A stretch of 38,955 bases of DNA from Salinisphaera sp. (GTDB lineage Bacteria; Pseudomonadota; Gammaproteobacteria; Nevskiales; Salinisphaeraceae): NCBI GenBank assembly GCA_027858915.1, contig JAQIBT010000145.1, positions 1-38,955 of the forward strand, given 5' to 3'. The notes below the pieces were generated by a model. The model worked only from the letters and a program-made list of their open reading frames with translations, had not been told where the DNA came from and did not search any database. This document shows positions 18,346 through 27,434 of this stretch, one piece after another (position 1 is the stretch's first letter; every line of letters begins with the position of its first letter). The position numbers and the translations under genes were made by a program.

Positions 18346-18822
18346 TCAGCCAAACACGGCTTGCCACAGGCCAACGCTGACCACGAGGGCCAGAGCGAGC
18401 GAAATCACGATACTCGTCGTACCCGGCCATCTCGTCTGTTTCGGCGTGTTGCCGGTGGCTTCCTGGAGCCATTTCTGGATCAGCTTCTGGTTACGCCGAT
18501 TGGACTTGTAGGCCACATCGAATATATCACCCGCGATCGGCACCAGGCCCACCAAGAAATCTACGCCGACGTTCGCGCCCATGCGCATCCACAGCCGTTT
18601 CGGTGCGCCCAGGCGCAGCGCTTCGCCAATCATCAGGCTCGACAGGCCAACCCCGGCGAAATCGCCGATAAACGGCACAAAGCCAATCACGCCGTCGATA
18701 CCGATACGCTTGTGGATGATCGGAATCTCGAATGCGTCGTCGAGCCAGTAGGCCAGTTTTTCGATCCGTGCCAGGCTCGCGGTGCGTTTGGCGTGCAACT
18801 CGTCGTTTGCGGGGTCCATCAT
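18346..18822 (-). CDS. DUF4112 family membrane protein
   Basis: A protein of about 158 residues with the DUF4112 core: LAYWLDDAFEIPIIHKRIGIDG, VIGFVPFIGDFAGVGLSSLMI, RMGANVGVDFLVGLVPIAGDIFDVAYKSNRRN. One C-terminal hydrophobic helix (IVISLALALVVSVGLW) follows. The conserved IGDF/AGDIFD repeats suggest two re-entrant or membrane helices. Function is unknown for the family. Start is uncertain: ATGs lie at 18822 and 18819 with no clear ribosome-binding site. It is 109 bases ahead of astE on the same strand. Confidence 0.85.
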   Translation of the reverse strand: MMDPANDELHAKRTASLARIEKLAYWLDDAFEIPIIHKRIGIDGVIGFVPFIGDFAGVGLSSLMIGEALRLGAPKRLWMRMGANVGVDFLVGLVPIAGDIFDVAYKSNRRNQKLIQKWLQEATGNTPKQTRWPGTTSIVISLALALVVSVGLWQAVFG

Positions 18823-19139
18823 CGATGTTGAGCGCCACGACGCCAATTGCGAATGAATTTCGAGTATACGAGATCGCCGCCCACACCCACGCTTTACAGA
18901 CCCAGAGATCAGACAAAAAAAGCCATTACTCGTTTCTGTCGCCTCCGCTTGCTGCGAGCCTCCTCGCTACCGGTTGATCGCATCGTCGTTATAACCGCGA
19001 GCGCATTGCCCGTTTCGCAGTCCAGCTATCCGACCGGCTATGCGACGCAGCCCGGATTCACGCAGAATAGCGGCACGCCGCCTCGCGCAAACCTAACGCG
19101 CAACACCATGAATCCACTGTTCTTGTTCGCCGAGAAGCC

Positions 19140-19783
19140 GTGACCGAATCATCCCGTCAACTGATCCATGCGCTGACCGACCTGCGGGCAGCACAGGCAG
19201 ACATCAAGGCACGAACCGACCCGGCCTTTCATCGCCGGCTGATGGAGTTAAGGGCCTGGCAGTCAGCGCATGTGGCAGCTTTCCACGCCGAACGAGCGGT
19301 GGCCTGCAACGGTAGCGATCTTTTGGACTTTCTCACGCGGCGGTTCTATCTCGAAGGCGATTGGTCGGAACTGACCGCACAGCCGGTTCGAATCGCCGCT
19401 GCGGTCGGCCGACTGGTCAATAACGATCGGGCGCTGGTGATCGCAGTCGATTTGCAGGCCGTGGCCGACAGTCTGGATATCGACATGGCGGCGGCACTGC
19501 TGGCCGACCCGCGGCTGCCCGCCGACTGGCCACTGGGCGCAGTCAGCTACGTGCGCGCCACCCGGCGCGTCACGCCGATCGCCGGCGCCAGATTGCCTGG
19601 CTGGATGAACTGATCAATGAAATCGCCGGCTATGCCGACAGCCGTGCCGCGTGGTGGGGTTTCCGGCTCGCTGGACCGCCTGCCCGCGCGGTGGGTATGG
19701 GACAAACCTATGATCTACTGGCCGACGGGTTTGCCGCCCTGCGAAAACCCACGATCTTGAGCGCAGCGCGCTCAGTGTCGTAG
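19140..19783 (+). pseudogene. FFLEELY-type conserved protein, frameshifted
   Basis: The frame from GTG 19140 gives 157 residues ending at 19613. Residues about 58-75 (DLLDFLTRRFYLEGDWSE) fit the motif region of FFLEELY-type hypothetical proteins. The family's C-terminal part is present in another frame: RRRQIAWLDELINEIAGYAD, then GFRLAGPPARAVGMG and LLADGFAALR, stopping at TAG 19781-19783. One lost or gained base around 19560-19585 joins both parts into about 214 residues, near family length. Either a real frameshift or a sequencing error. The function of the family is unknown. Confidence 0.65.
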
Positions 19784-19836
19784 CCGCTCAGCGCGTACGG
19801 CTTGAGCGGCTCATTGGAGACGGACTTTGAATATTG

Positions 19837-20708
19837 TTATTGGCCAGTGAGCGCTGTGCCCTGCTCGTCAAAAAACGGCAGTTGGCGGCAGCAAACGTCA
19901 CCCCAACGGTGTCGCCGGGCTGGGCCTTGGTATAGGCGTCGGTCTGGACGACAAATCGTTCCGAACCGCCGTATCTACAGTATAGATAGGTGACGTTGCC
20001 GAGCCGTTCAGTGACGTTGACCGGCATGTTGAGCACCACATCTCCATCTTCGCCTTCACGCAAATGCTCCGGACGGATACCGAGCGTCACGCCGGTTTCG
20101 TTGCGCAGCGTCTCGCCCGACTTCAGCGGAATCGTGATGCTCGCCGTGCTATCGGACTCCTTATTCGCGAACGCCAGTTTCACGCGCTCCTGGTCGGCGT
20201 CGATCACCATGGCCTCGAGAAAATTCATGCGCGGCGAGCCGATAAAACCCGCAACGAACGCATTGCGTGGCTGCTCGTAAATCTCGAGCGGCGAGCCAAC
20301 CTGCTGGACTTCGCCATCACGCAGCACCACGATCTTGTCGGCCATGGTCATCGCTTCGACCTGATCGTGGGTGACGTAGATTATCGTGGTTTCGAGCTGT
20401 CGATGCAGTTCCTGCAGCTGCACGCGCATCTCGACGCGCAGCTCGGCATCCAGATTCGACAGCGGCTCGTCGAACAGAAACACCTCGTGTTCCCGAACAA
20501 TTGCGCGCCCGATCGCCACACGCTGGCGCTGACCGCCCGACAACTGCTTGGGTTTGCGATCGAGCAGATTCTCCAGCTGCAGGACACGTGCCGCTTTTTC
20601 AACCTGGGCTCGTACCTCTTTCTTGTTCACCCGCGCCATGCGCAAGCCGAAACCCATGTTCTGTGCGACCGTCATGTGCGGATAGAGCGCATATGACTGG
20701 AATACCAT
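19837..20708 (-). pseudogene. CUT1 sugar ABC transporter ATPase (UgpC/MalK/MsmK type), 5'-truncated
   Basis: The remaining frame begins at the Q-loop ([14 protein letters not shown]) and has [35 protein letters not shown] and the C-terminal TOBE part with LGIRPEHL. About 75 N-terminal residues with Walker A are missing, so it cannot bind ATP normally. Near the 3' end a run of six A at 19870-19875 (T on the coding strand) appears one base short: shifting there restores [12 protein letters not shown] and a TAA at 19839-19837. Without the shift the frame runs to 19788. The 5' end abuts the GH42 remnant on the other strand. Confidence 0.85.
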
Positions 20709-20717
20709 GGCAATACG

Positions 20718-22524
20718 ATGCGGGCCATCGGCATACAGCGCGTGCGCATCGCCGAATTCGCCTGGTCGGTCATTGAGCCAGCGCCCGCCGCGTTCGACTG
20801 GGGCTGGCTGGATCGTGCGATCGAGACTTTGGCCGGCGCCGGCCTGGACCTGATCCTCTGTACGCCGACCGGCACTACTGTTTTTCCAGCCCGGCCTATC
20901 GCGCCAAGAGCCGACGCATTACCCGGGCGATTGCCGAACGCTACGGCGCGCATCCGGCGGTCATCGCCTGGCAGACCGATAACGAATATGGCTGTCACGA
21001 TACCGTGGTCAGTTATTCGCAAGCCGCAGCGCAGGCGTTTCGCGAATGGCTCGCCGCGCGCTACGGCACGATCGATACGCTCAATGCGGCCTGGGGCACG
21101 ATTTTCTGGAGCCAGGTATACGACTCGTTTGACGATATCGATCCGCCGATCGCCACCGTAACCGAGCCCAATCCCGCCCAGTGCGTGGATTTCCGGCGCT
21201 TTTCCTCTGACCAGGTCGTGGCCTTCAATCGCGAGCAGGTCGATATCCTGCGCGCCCATTCGCCGGGGCGCACCCTGCTGCACAACGGCATGGGCTTCTA
21301 CACGGGCTACGATCATCACGCGCTCGGCCGCGATCTGGACGCATTTTCCTGGGACAGCTACCCGCTTGGCTTTCTCGACGTCGGCCCGTGGGATGAGGAC
21401 ACCAAGCGCCGCTATATGCGGACCGGCCACCCCGATATGGCCGCTTTTCATCACGAGCTGTATCGCGGCGTGGGCCACGGCCGGTTCTGGGTCATGGAAC
21501 AACAGCCGGGGCCGGTGAACTGGGCCACCCACAACCCGGCGCCATTGGCCGGCATGGTGCGGCTGTGGAACTGGGAAGCTTTTGCCCACGGCGCCGAGAC
21601 GGTGTCGTATTTCCGCTGGCGCCAGGCCGTCTTCGCGCAAGAACAATGGCATACCGGCCTGTATCGGCCCGATGGCACGGACGATGCGGCGCGCGACGAA
21701 GCCGCCCGTGTCGCCGCTGAAATCGAGCACATCGGTGAACTGGCCCACGAACCAGCGCCGGTCGCACTGGTCTTTGATTATGAAGCCTGTTGGATGCTGG
21801 ATACGCAGCCTCAAGGCGCCAACTTTGATTACTGGCAGCTCGCTTTCACCTTTTATTCTGGCCTGCGCCGGCTCGGGCTCGACGTGGATATCGTCGCGGC
21901 TGACACCGATCTGTCGCGCTACGCGCTCGTGGTAATTCTCAGCCTGCCCTACGTCAGTGATGCCGCGCGCCAGGCCATAGAGCGCTATGCCGGGCCGATG
22001 CTCATCGGCCCGCGCAGCGGCTCGCGAACCGAGACTTTTCAGACACCGGACCCACTCGCGCCGGGCGTGCTTCAGGACATGCTGCCGCTGCGCGTTGTGC
22101 GCGCCGAATCGTTTCGTCCGGGCTGGTCGGAGGCCGTCAACGGTCCGGCTTATCGCGGACATATCGAACGCTGGCTCGAGCACATCGAGAGCGATCTGGC
22201 CCCGCCGAGGCGCGTCTGAGCGACGGGCGCGGCGTTGTCTACCGGCACGGCACACGACGTTATCTGGCGGCGTGGCCAGACGAGACGCTCTGCGAGCAAT
22301 TGCTGGCACAGCTGGCGTGTGAGGCCGGGCTGGCCGCACACGCTCTGCCCGAGGGCCTGCGTACCCGGCGCCGAGCCGATCATGCTTTCGCCTTCAATTT
22401 CGGTCCGCATAGCCAGGCCGTACCCGCGCCGCGCGACGCGGAATTTGTCATTGGTCAGCGCCAGATCGCGCCGGCCGAGCTCGCCATCTGGCGATCACCC
22501 CGTGATGGCGGCTCTGCTGCCTGA
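20718..22524 (+). pseudogene. GH42 beta-galactosidase, degraded
   Basis: Three frames are needed. Frame 1 (20718-20870) has [20 protein letters not shown], typical of residues about 25-45, so the true N-terminus is lost. At 20870 the sequence jumps from LILCTPT to [11 protein letters not shown] in frame 2, an in-del removing about 28 residues. Frame 2 (to 22219) keeps WQTDNEYGCHDT with the acid/base Glu and FWVMEQQPGPVNW with the nucleophile Glu. Near 22199-22215 a further one-base shift leads to frame 3 (RLSDGRGVVYRHGTRRYLAA to the stop at 22524). The enzyme would release galactose from beta-galactosides but is surely inactive here. Confidence 0.9.
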
Positions 22525-22578
22525 ATCGTTCTTAAATAGCTCCAGCCGACCAATAATCAGGAGCCAAGGAGGAGAAGC

Positions 22579-23811
22579 ATGAAAAATCTACGCCAATGTA
22601 TTGCAGTGCTCAGCCTGTGCGCCGCAGCCCTGCCTGCTGCCCAGGCCGCTACCCCGCTGATCATCAACTCGGGGCTGAGCAATCCGGCCTCGCAGAAGGC
22701 CTTCTCGGAGATCGTCGCAGATTTCAACAAGAGCCATCCGAACATCCAGACCCAGGTCAACGTCTACGACCACGAGGCCGAAAAAACAGCGATCCGCAAC
22801 TGGCTGGTGGCGAATCCACCGGACTTGGTCTACTGGTATCCGTGCACCCGTATGCAGCTGTTCGTCAAGAATCACCTGTTTTCCAATGTGTCCGATCTAT
22901 GGAAGAAACTCGACTTCCAGAGCAAGGTCTCGCCGGCAGTTACCGAACAGCTGACCTACCAAGGCAAGCAGTGGGGCATGCCATATACCTACTACATGTG
23001 AGGCATCTACTACCGCAAGGATATTTTCAAGAAATACGGTATTCAACCGCCCAAGAACTGGGACGAACTGCTCAAGGCTTCCGCCGAGCTTAAAAAGAAC
23101 GGCGTCAAGCCCTTCGCGCTGGGCGACAAGGAACTCTGGCCGGCTGCCGCCTGGTTTGATTACCTGGATATGCGGATCAACGGCTATGCCTTCCACGAAA
23201 AACTGTGTCACGGCAAGATTCCTTATGCCGATCCACGTGTGAAGCACGTCTTCGAGCACTGGGCCACGCTGATCAAGAAGGGCTACTTAACTGACGATTC
23301 CACGTCGTATCGCTGGCAGGGCGCCATGCGTTTTCTGTTGAACGGCAAGGCCGGCATGTTCCTGATCGGCTATTTCTTCCAGCAGAATATTGCGGAGAAT
23401 CAACGCTCGGAGATCGGCTTCGTGCGGTTCCCGACGATCAACCCGAAAGTCGCAATGGGTGAGGACGCGCCGATCGACATGCTGGCCATTCCGGAGCGCG
23501 CCAAGCACAAGAAGGCTGCAGAGACGTTCCTCGCCTTCCTGGTCAAACCGGACAACCAGACCCGGCTCAATGAAGCGCTGGGCCAGCTGCCGGTGGTGAC
23601 GGCCGCGAAGCCGCCAGAGAATGCGATTCTGAAGCAGCAATTCAATATCATGAAGACGGTTCAGCACACGGCCGAGTTCTATGATCGGGATAACAAGCCC
23701 GAAATGGCCAAGTTCGGCATGAGCCAGTTCCAGCGCTTCCTGGCATACCCGGATCAGCTGAACTCGATCCTCAAGAGCCTTGAGCAGAAGCGCAAAAGCG
23801 TCTACCAGTAG
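22579..23811 (+). pseudogene. CUT1 sugar-binding protein with in-frame TGA
   Basis: A 411-codon frame with a signal peptide (KNLRQCIAVLSLCAAALPA, cleavage near AQA) and family-1 solute-binding features (NVYDHEAEKTAIRNWLVANPPDLVYWYP, RFLLNGKAGMFLIGYFF). It is interrupted once, by TGA at 22999-23001 within PYTYYM-stop-GIYYRKDIF, where the family has Trp (TGG). Everything after the stop remains in frame and well conserved. A strong GGAGG lies before the ATG. It would bind an oligosaccharide for the ATPase pseudogene's transporter. No permease genes for the system remain. Confidence 0.88.
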
Positions 23812-23856
23812 GATGTCGATTGCCCGTTGCTTTTCCAGGCAGCCGGCAACACCCCC

Positions 23857-24408
23857 CTAAAGCATGCCAACCTGCAGCTTGGCGGCATCGCTCATCATTT
23901 CCATGGTCCAGGGCGGATCGAACACGAGATCCACATCAACGCGCGCGATCGTCGGCACCATACGGACCTTGCTCTTGACGTCATCAAGCAGAATGTCGCC
24001 CATGCCGCAGCCGGGCGCAGTGAGCGTCATGTCGATTGACACTACGCGTTTGTCTGGGTCGGAATGATCGAAGTCACAATGATAGATCAGCCCGAGATCT
24101 ACCAGATTGATCGGAATCTCGGGGTCGAACACAGTCTGCATCTGCTCCCAGACCAGCGCTTCGACGTCGTCGCCGGTCGCACCGTCTGGCAGCTTGAGCG
24201 GCTCAGGAGCATCCTTGCCAATAGCATCGGCGTTCTCACCGGCAATACGGATCAAATTACCGGCAATATAGACCGTGAAAGATCCTCCCAGCGCCTGAGT
24301 GACGTTGCCGTGCGTACCGACCGGGATTTCGACGGTATCGCCGGCCGGAATCAGCACCGCTTCGCAGTCGCGAGTAAAGGTGACAGGCTCGTTATTGGGC
24401 ATCTGCAT
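23857..24408 (-). CDS. sufT: SufT-like Fe-S cluster assembly factor (DUF59/MIP18)
   Basis: A 183-residue protein. The N-terminal third (EAVLIPAGDTVEIPVGTHGNVTQALGG) is the SufT-specific extension, and the rest is a DUF59/MIP18 domain: DPEIPINLVDLGLIY, MTLTAPGCGMGDILLDDVK with the conserved Cys, and DVDLVFDPPWTMEMMSDAAK. SufT-type proteins aid maturation of Fe-S enzymes. Candidate ATGs are at 24408 and 24402; the first was used. The frame is open up to 24450. No suf operon is adjacent, which is common for stand-alone SufT. Confidence 0.88.
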   Translation of the reverse strand: MQMPNNEPVTFTRDCEAVLIPAGDTVEIPVGTHGNVTQALGGSFTVYIAGNLIRIAGENADAIGKDAPEPLKLPDGATGDDVEALVWEQMQTVFDPEIPINLVDLGLIYHCDFDHSDPDKRVVSIDMTLTAPGCGMGDILLDDVKSKVRMVPTIARVDVDLVFDPPWTMEMMSDAAKLQVGML

Positions 24409-24610
24409 GATCGAATCCCGCGGGCCGCAGCGCCGCTGTTGGAAAAACACCTATAGTTTAACAAGGAAGCCACCCTTTACGGCGTTCCGACGGCTACCCG
24501 GGATATTCGTCTGATAGCATCAGCTTATGTTTAGCGGCATGGCCGTCGCGGTCGCCAGATGAGCGACCGGTGTATCCGGCCGACCAATTCAACTGAGGAT
24601 GCCTACCGAT

Positions 24611-24997
24611 ATGAAGAAATCCCTGCTGGTCGTGGCGCACGGCAGTCGACGCGATGCGTCCAACGCCGAGGTGCGTGCGCTCACCGAGCGCGTGCGCGCA
24701 GCGGCCGGCGATACGGACTTCGTCGATATCGAATGTGCCTTTCTGGAGCTGTCGCCGCCGACTATCCCCGAAGGTCTTGAGCAGCTGATCGAACGCGGCG
24801 CACAGCACATCACGGTCCTGCCTTATTTTCTGGCAGCAGGCCGACATGTGGCCGAGGACATCCCCGAGGATGTCACCGCAACCCAGGCGCGCTTTCCCGA
24901 TGTCCATATCGAGATTGCACCGTATCTGGGCACTTCGGAAGCCATGCCGCGGCTGTTGCTGACGATGCTGGCCGACAGCGCGACCGCGGCCAGCTGA
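24611..24997 (+). CDS. CbiX/SirB-type sirohydrochlorin chelatase
   Basis: A 128-residue small chelatase (CbiX-S/SirB domain) inserting Fe or Co into sirohydrochlorin for siroheme or cobalamin. LLVVAHGSRRDASNAEV holds the first metal-binding His, and LPYFLAAGRHVAEDIPED the second. VDIECAFLELSPPTIPEGL is the linking segment. Two ATGs are possible (24599, 24611); GAGG at 24595-24598 supports 24611. No other siroheme or cobalamin gene is nearby. Metal specificity cannot be read from the sequence. Confidence 0.88.
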   Translation: MKKSLLVVAHGSRRDASNAEVRALTERVRAAAGDTDFVDIECAFLELSPPTIPEGLEQLIERGAQHITVLPYFLAAGRHVAEDIPEDVTATQARFPDVHIEIAPYLGTSEAMPRLLLTMLADSATAAS

Positions 24998-25070
24998 CAC
25001 GTCGGACAGCCACGAGGATGAGCGTGTTCGACGACCGGCGTGCCGGACTGGCAGCCTGGGAGAAACCATC

Positions 25071-25535
25071 ATGAGCCGTACCCAGTTCAATCCGCTGCTT
25101 GCCGCAGCGGCCTGCGGCATCGCCGTGGCGCTGGTATCGGTCAACGGCGCGCTGTTTCCGCCTGGCGCCTGGTATCAGCAGCTCACGCAGCCGACCGGGA
25201 CGCCGCCCAACATCGCTTTCCCGGTGGTTTGGACGCTGTTGTATATCGCCATGGCAGTGGCTGCCTGGCGGGTATGGCGAGCGCGTGGGGTCGGGCGTGA
25301 ACTCGGCCTGTGGGTCGCACAGCTGGTTCTGAACGCTGTTTGGACACCGATTGCCTTTGGTGCCCATGCGCTGGGCTGGTCACTGCTGGTCATCGCAACA
25401 CTCTGGATTGTGCTCGCCGCCACGCTCACTCTGTTCTGGAGAGCCGACCGTGTAGCCGGCTTGCTGCTGGCCCCGTATCTGCTCTGGGTCAGCTATGCCA
25501 CATATCTCAACGCTGGACTACTCTGGCTCAACTAA
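25071..25535 (+). CDS. tspO: TspO/MBR family tryptophan-rich sensory protein
   Basis: A 154-residue membrane protein with five helices. Typical motifs are WYQQLTQPTGTPPNIAFPVVWTLLYIAMA, QLVLNAVWTPIAFGAH and LLAPYLLWVSYATYLNAGL. TspO binds tetrapyrroles, and its nearness to the CbiX/SirB gene on the same strand fits porphyrin handling. GGGAG precedes the ATG. The stop lies one base before a perfect 17-bp inverted repeat. Confidence 0.93.
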   Translation: MSRTQFNPLLAAAACGIAVALVSVNGALFPPGAWYQQLTQPTGTPPNIAFPVVWTLLYIAMAVAAWRVWRARGVGRELGLWVAQLVLNAVWTPIAFGAHALGWSLLVIATLWIVLAATLTLFWRADRVAGLLLAPYLLWVSYATYLNAGLLWLN

Positions 25536-25536
25536 C

Positions 25537-25590
25537 CCGGATTTTGCATGAATCGTACGCGATCATCACGTATATTCATGCAAAATCCGG
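25537..25590. repeat. Long perfect inverted repeat after tspO
   Basis: Left arm CCGGATTTTGCATGAAT (25537-25553) and right arm ATTCATGCAAAATCCGG (25574-25590) are perfect complements around 20 bases. TACG and CGTA at the inner edge can pair further. No T tract follows, so it is not a classic terminator, though the hairpin could stabilise the tspO mRNA. The form also resembles two facing insertion-sequence ends left after loss of the element. Confidence 0.85.
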
Positions 25591-25608
25591 ACTGATAGGT
25601 AATCGTTC

Positions 25609-25903
25609 ATGGCCTTTGCACACAAGTACGGCCCCTGGGCGTTGCTCACTGGCGCATCATGCGCAGCGATGGCCACGTTGGCATGATGATGTTTCGTCGA
25701 TCACCGGCATCCTGCCTTTCCCGCAATTCGCCAACTACAGCGCGACCAAAGCCCGGAACCGATACATCGGCGAAAGCCTGCATGGGGAACTGCGAGCCGA
25801 CGGCGTCGATGTCGTCTCGCTCTGCGCCGGCCGCATGGCCCCGAGCCGCGTGTCGTCCTGGGCGAACCAGAAGGGGATGCGTTTTGCCCCGCCAAACCGA
25901 TGA
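25609..25903 (+). pseudogene. Short-chain dehydrogenase remnant with internal deletion
   Basis: From ATG 25609 the text MAFAHKYGPWALLTGAS is the NAD-binding N-terminus of a classical SDR (TGxxxGxG region), but after TGAS it turns to CAAMATLA and stops. In another frame, VSSITGILPFPQFANYSATK (active-site Ser region and YxxxK) and IGESLHGELRADGVDVVSLCAGR follow, ending at 25903 short of the usual C-terminus. About 110 residues between are missing, so a deletion joined the two parts. No function is expected. Confidence 0.8.
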
Positions 25904-26012
25904 GTGGTTCTGGCGAGGCGGAAGCTGCCCCGTATGCAAGTAAGCCTTGACGTCGCAGGACTCGACTAGCTGAGCGAGCTGTCTGTTTTCAAAAAAACTG
26001 TGGAGCCGTGGT

Positions 26013-26879
26013 ATGACCGATCTAAAAAACAAGACGCTATTCATTACCGGTGCATCGCGCGGAATCGGCCTGGCGATCGCCGAGCGCGCGGCCGCCGACG
26101 GCGCGAACATCGCGATTGCGGCCAAGACCGACCAACCGCATCCCAAGCTCCCCGGTACGATTCATACCGCCGCCAAAGCGGTCGAGGCAGCAGGCGGAAA
26201 AGCGCTGCCGCTGGTCTGTGATATCCGCGACCAGGAGCAGGTACAACGGGCAGTCGAGCAGACCGCCGAGCACTTCGGCGGCATCGATATCTGTATTAAT
26301 AACGCCAGTGCCATCTCGCTGACCGGCACGCTGGATACGCCGGCCAAACGCTACGATCTGATGCATCAGGTCAATGCCCGCGGCACTTATCTGGTCAGCC
26401 AGGCCTGTATTCCCTATCTGAAGAAAGCCGACAACCCGCATGTGCTGATGCTGTCACCACCGCTGGACCTGCAGCCGAAATGGTTTGGCCCGCATGTGGC
26501 CTACACGATGGCGAAATACGGCATGAGCCTGTGCGTGCTCGGGATGGCCGAGGAGTTCGCCGACGACGGTATTGCCTTCAACGCCCTGTGGCCGCGAACC
26601 GGTATCGCCACTGCCGCAATCGACTTGATTGGTGGCCAGGAACTGCGCGAGCACTGTCGTACTCCAGACATTGTGGCCGATGCCGCCTACGTCATCCTGA
26701 CCCGGCCGGCCGGCGAATTCAGCGGTCATTTCTGCATGGACGATCTGATACTGGCCGAGGCCGGAATCACCGACTTCAGCGGCTATGCGGTCGATCCTGG
26801 CAAGGATCTATGGCCGGATTTCTTCATACCCGACGACATGCCGGCGCCGCCGGGCTCGATGGGCAATGGCCATCAATAA
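26013..26879 (+). CDS. Short-chain dehydrogenase/reductase (HSDL2-like)
   Basis: A 288-residue SDR. The nucleotide-binding motif is [16 protein letters not shown] (11-26), with CINNASAIS and the active-site YTMAKYG near residue 165. [20 protein letters not shown] closely resembles the HSDL2 (hydroxysteroid dehydrogenase-like 2) branch, as does MCVLGMAEE-like text (here [10 protein letters not shown]). There is no SCP2 domain. The substrate is not known; bacterial relatives are often annotated as NAD(P)-dependent oxidoreductases. It overlaps greB by 14 bases. Confidence 0.87.
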   Translation: MTDLKNKTLFITGASRGIGLAIAERAAADGANIAIAAKTDQPHPKLPGTIHTAAKAVEAAGGKALPLVCDIRDQEQVQRAVEQTAEHFGGIDICINNASAISLTGTLDTPAKRYDLMHQVNARGTYLVSQACIPYLKKADNPHVLMLSPPLDLQPKWFGPHVAYTMAKYGMSLCVLGMAEEFADDGIAFNALWPRTGIATAAIDLIGGQELREHCRTPDIVADAAYVILTRPAGEFSGHFCMDDLILAEAGITDFSGYAVDPGKDLWPDFFIPDDMPAPPGSMGNGHQ

Positions 26880-27381
26880 GGCCGCGGACGACCGGCCAGC
26901 GAAACGCGACTACATCACGCGCGCCGGCTGGCAGATGCTGGTCGACGAGCTGGATTATCTTTGGCGCGACAAGCGTCCGGCCGTGGTGCGGGCGCTGGCG
27001 GATGCCGCGGCGGAGGGCGATCGCTCGGAAAACGCCGAATACATCTATCGCAAGAAAGAACTGCGCGAGATCGACCGGCGCGTGCGCTATCTGGGCAGGC
27101 GCCTTGATGAATTGACCGCGGTCGATACCACCCCTGCCGATTCGAGCCGCGTGTTCTTCGGTGCCTGGATTGATGTTGTCGACGATAGCGATGTCCAGCA
27201 TCGCTACCGTATCGTCGGCTCTGACGAAACAGACGGGGCCAGTGGCGCGATCAGCCTGAATTCGCCGGTCGCACGGGCGCTGCTGGGCAAGCGCGTCGAC
27301 GACGTGGTGTCGGTCGCGCTGCCAGACGGCGTGCGCGAGCTGGAAATCATGGCGATTCGTTATCGCTGCCCAGATACCTGA
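26866..27381 (+). CDS. greB: Transcription elongation factor GreB
   Basis: A 171-residue GreA/GreB-family factor that makes RNA polymerase cleave backtracked transcripts. The N-terminal coiled coil begins [20 protein letters not shown], a GreB-like start. The acidic tip [20 protein letters not shown] carries the Asp and Glu that reach the catalytic centre. The C-terminal FKBP-like domain has [29 protein letters not shown]. The chosen ATG lies in the end of the SDR gene; earlier in-frame codons would be inside it. Confidence 0.92.
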   Translation: MAINKAADDRPAKRDYITRAGWQMLVDELDYLWRDKRPAVVRALADAAAEGDRSENAEYIYRKKELREIDRRVRYLGRRLDELTAVDTTPADSSRVFFGAWIDVVDDSDVQHRYRIVGSDETDGASGAISLNSPVARALLGKRVDDVVSVALPDGVRELEIMAIRYRCPDT

Positions 27382-27434
27382 GTAGAATCACGGCCACACT
27401 GCCGCCGACCAACGGCTACTCTATACACCTCATC

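Noticed and set aside
20672-22339. A 555-codon open frame on the minus strand
   Set aside because: It is antisense to the GH42 pseudogene in GC-rich DNA; the translation matches no family, while the plus strand shows clear GH42 motifs.
22999-23001. Selenocysteine reading of the in-frame TGA
   Set aside because: The family has Trp here, the protein is a sugar-binding protein with no redox role, and no hairpin following the TGA was evident.
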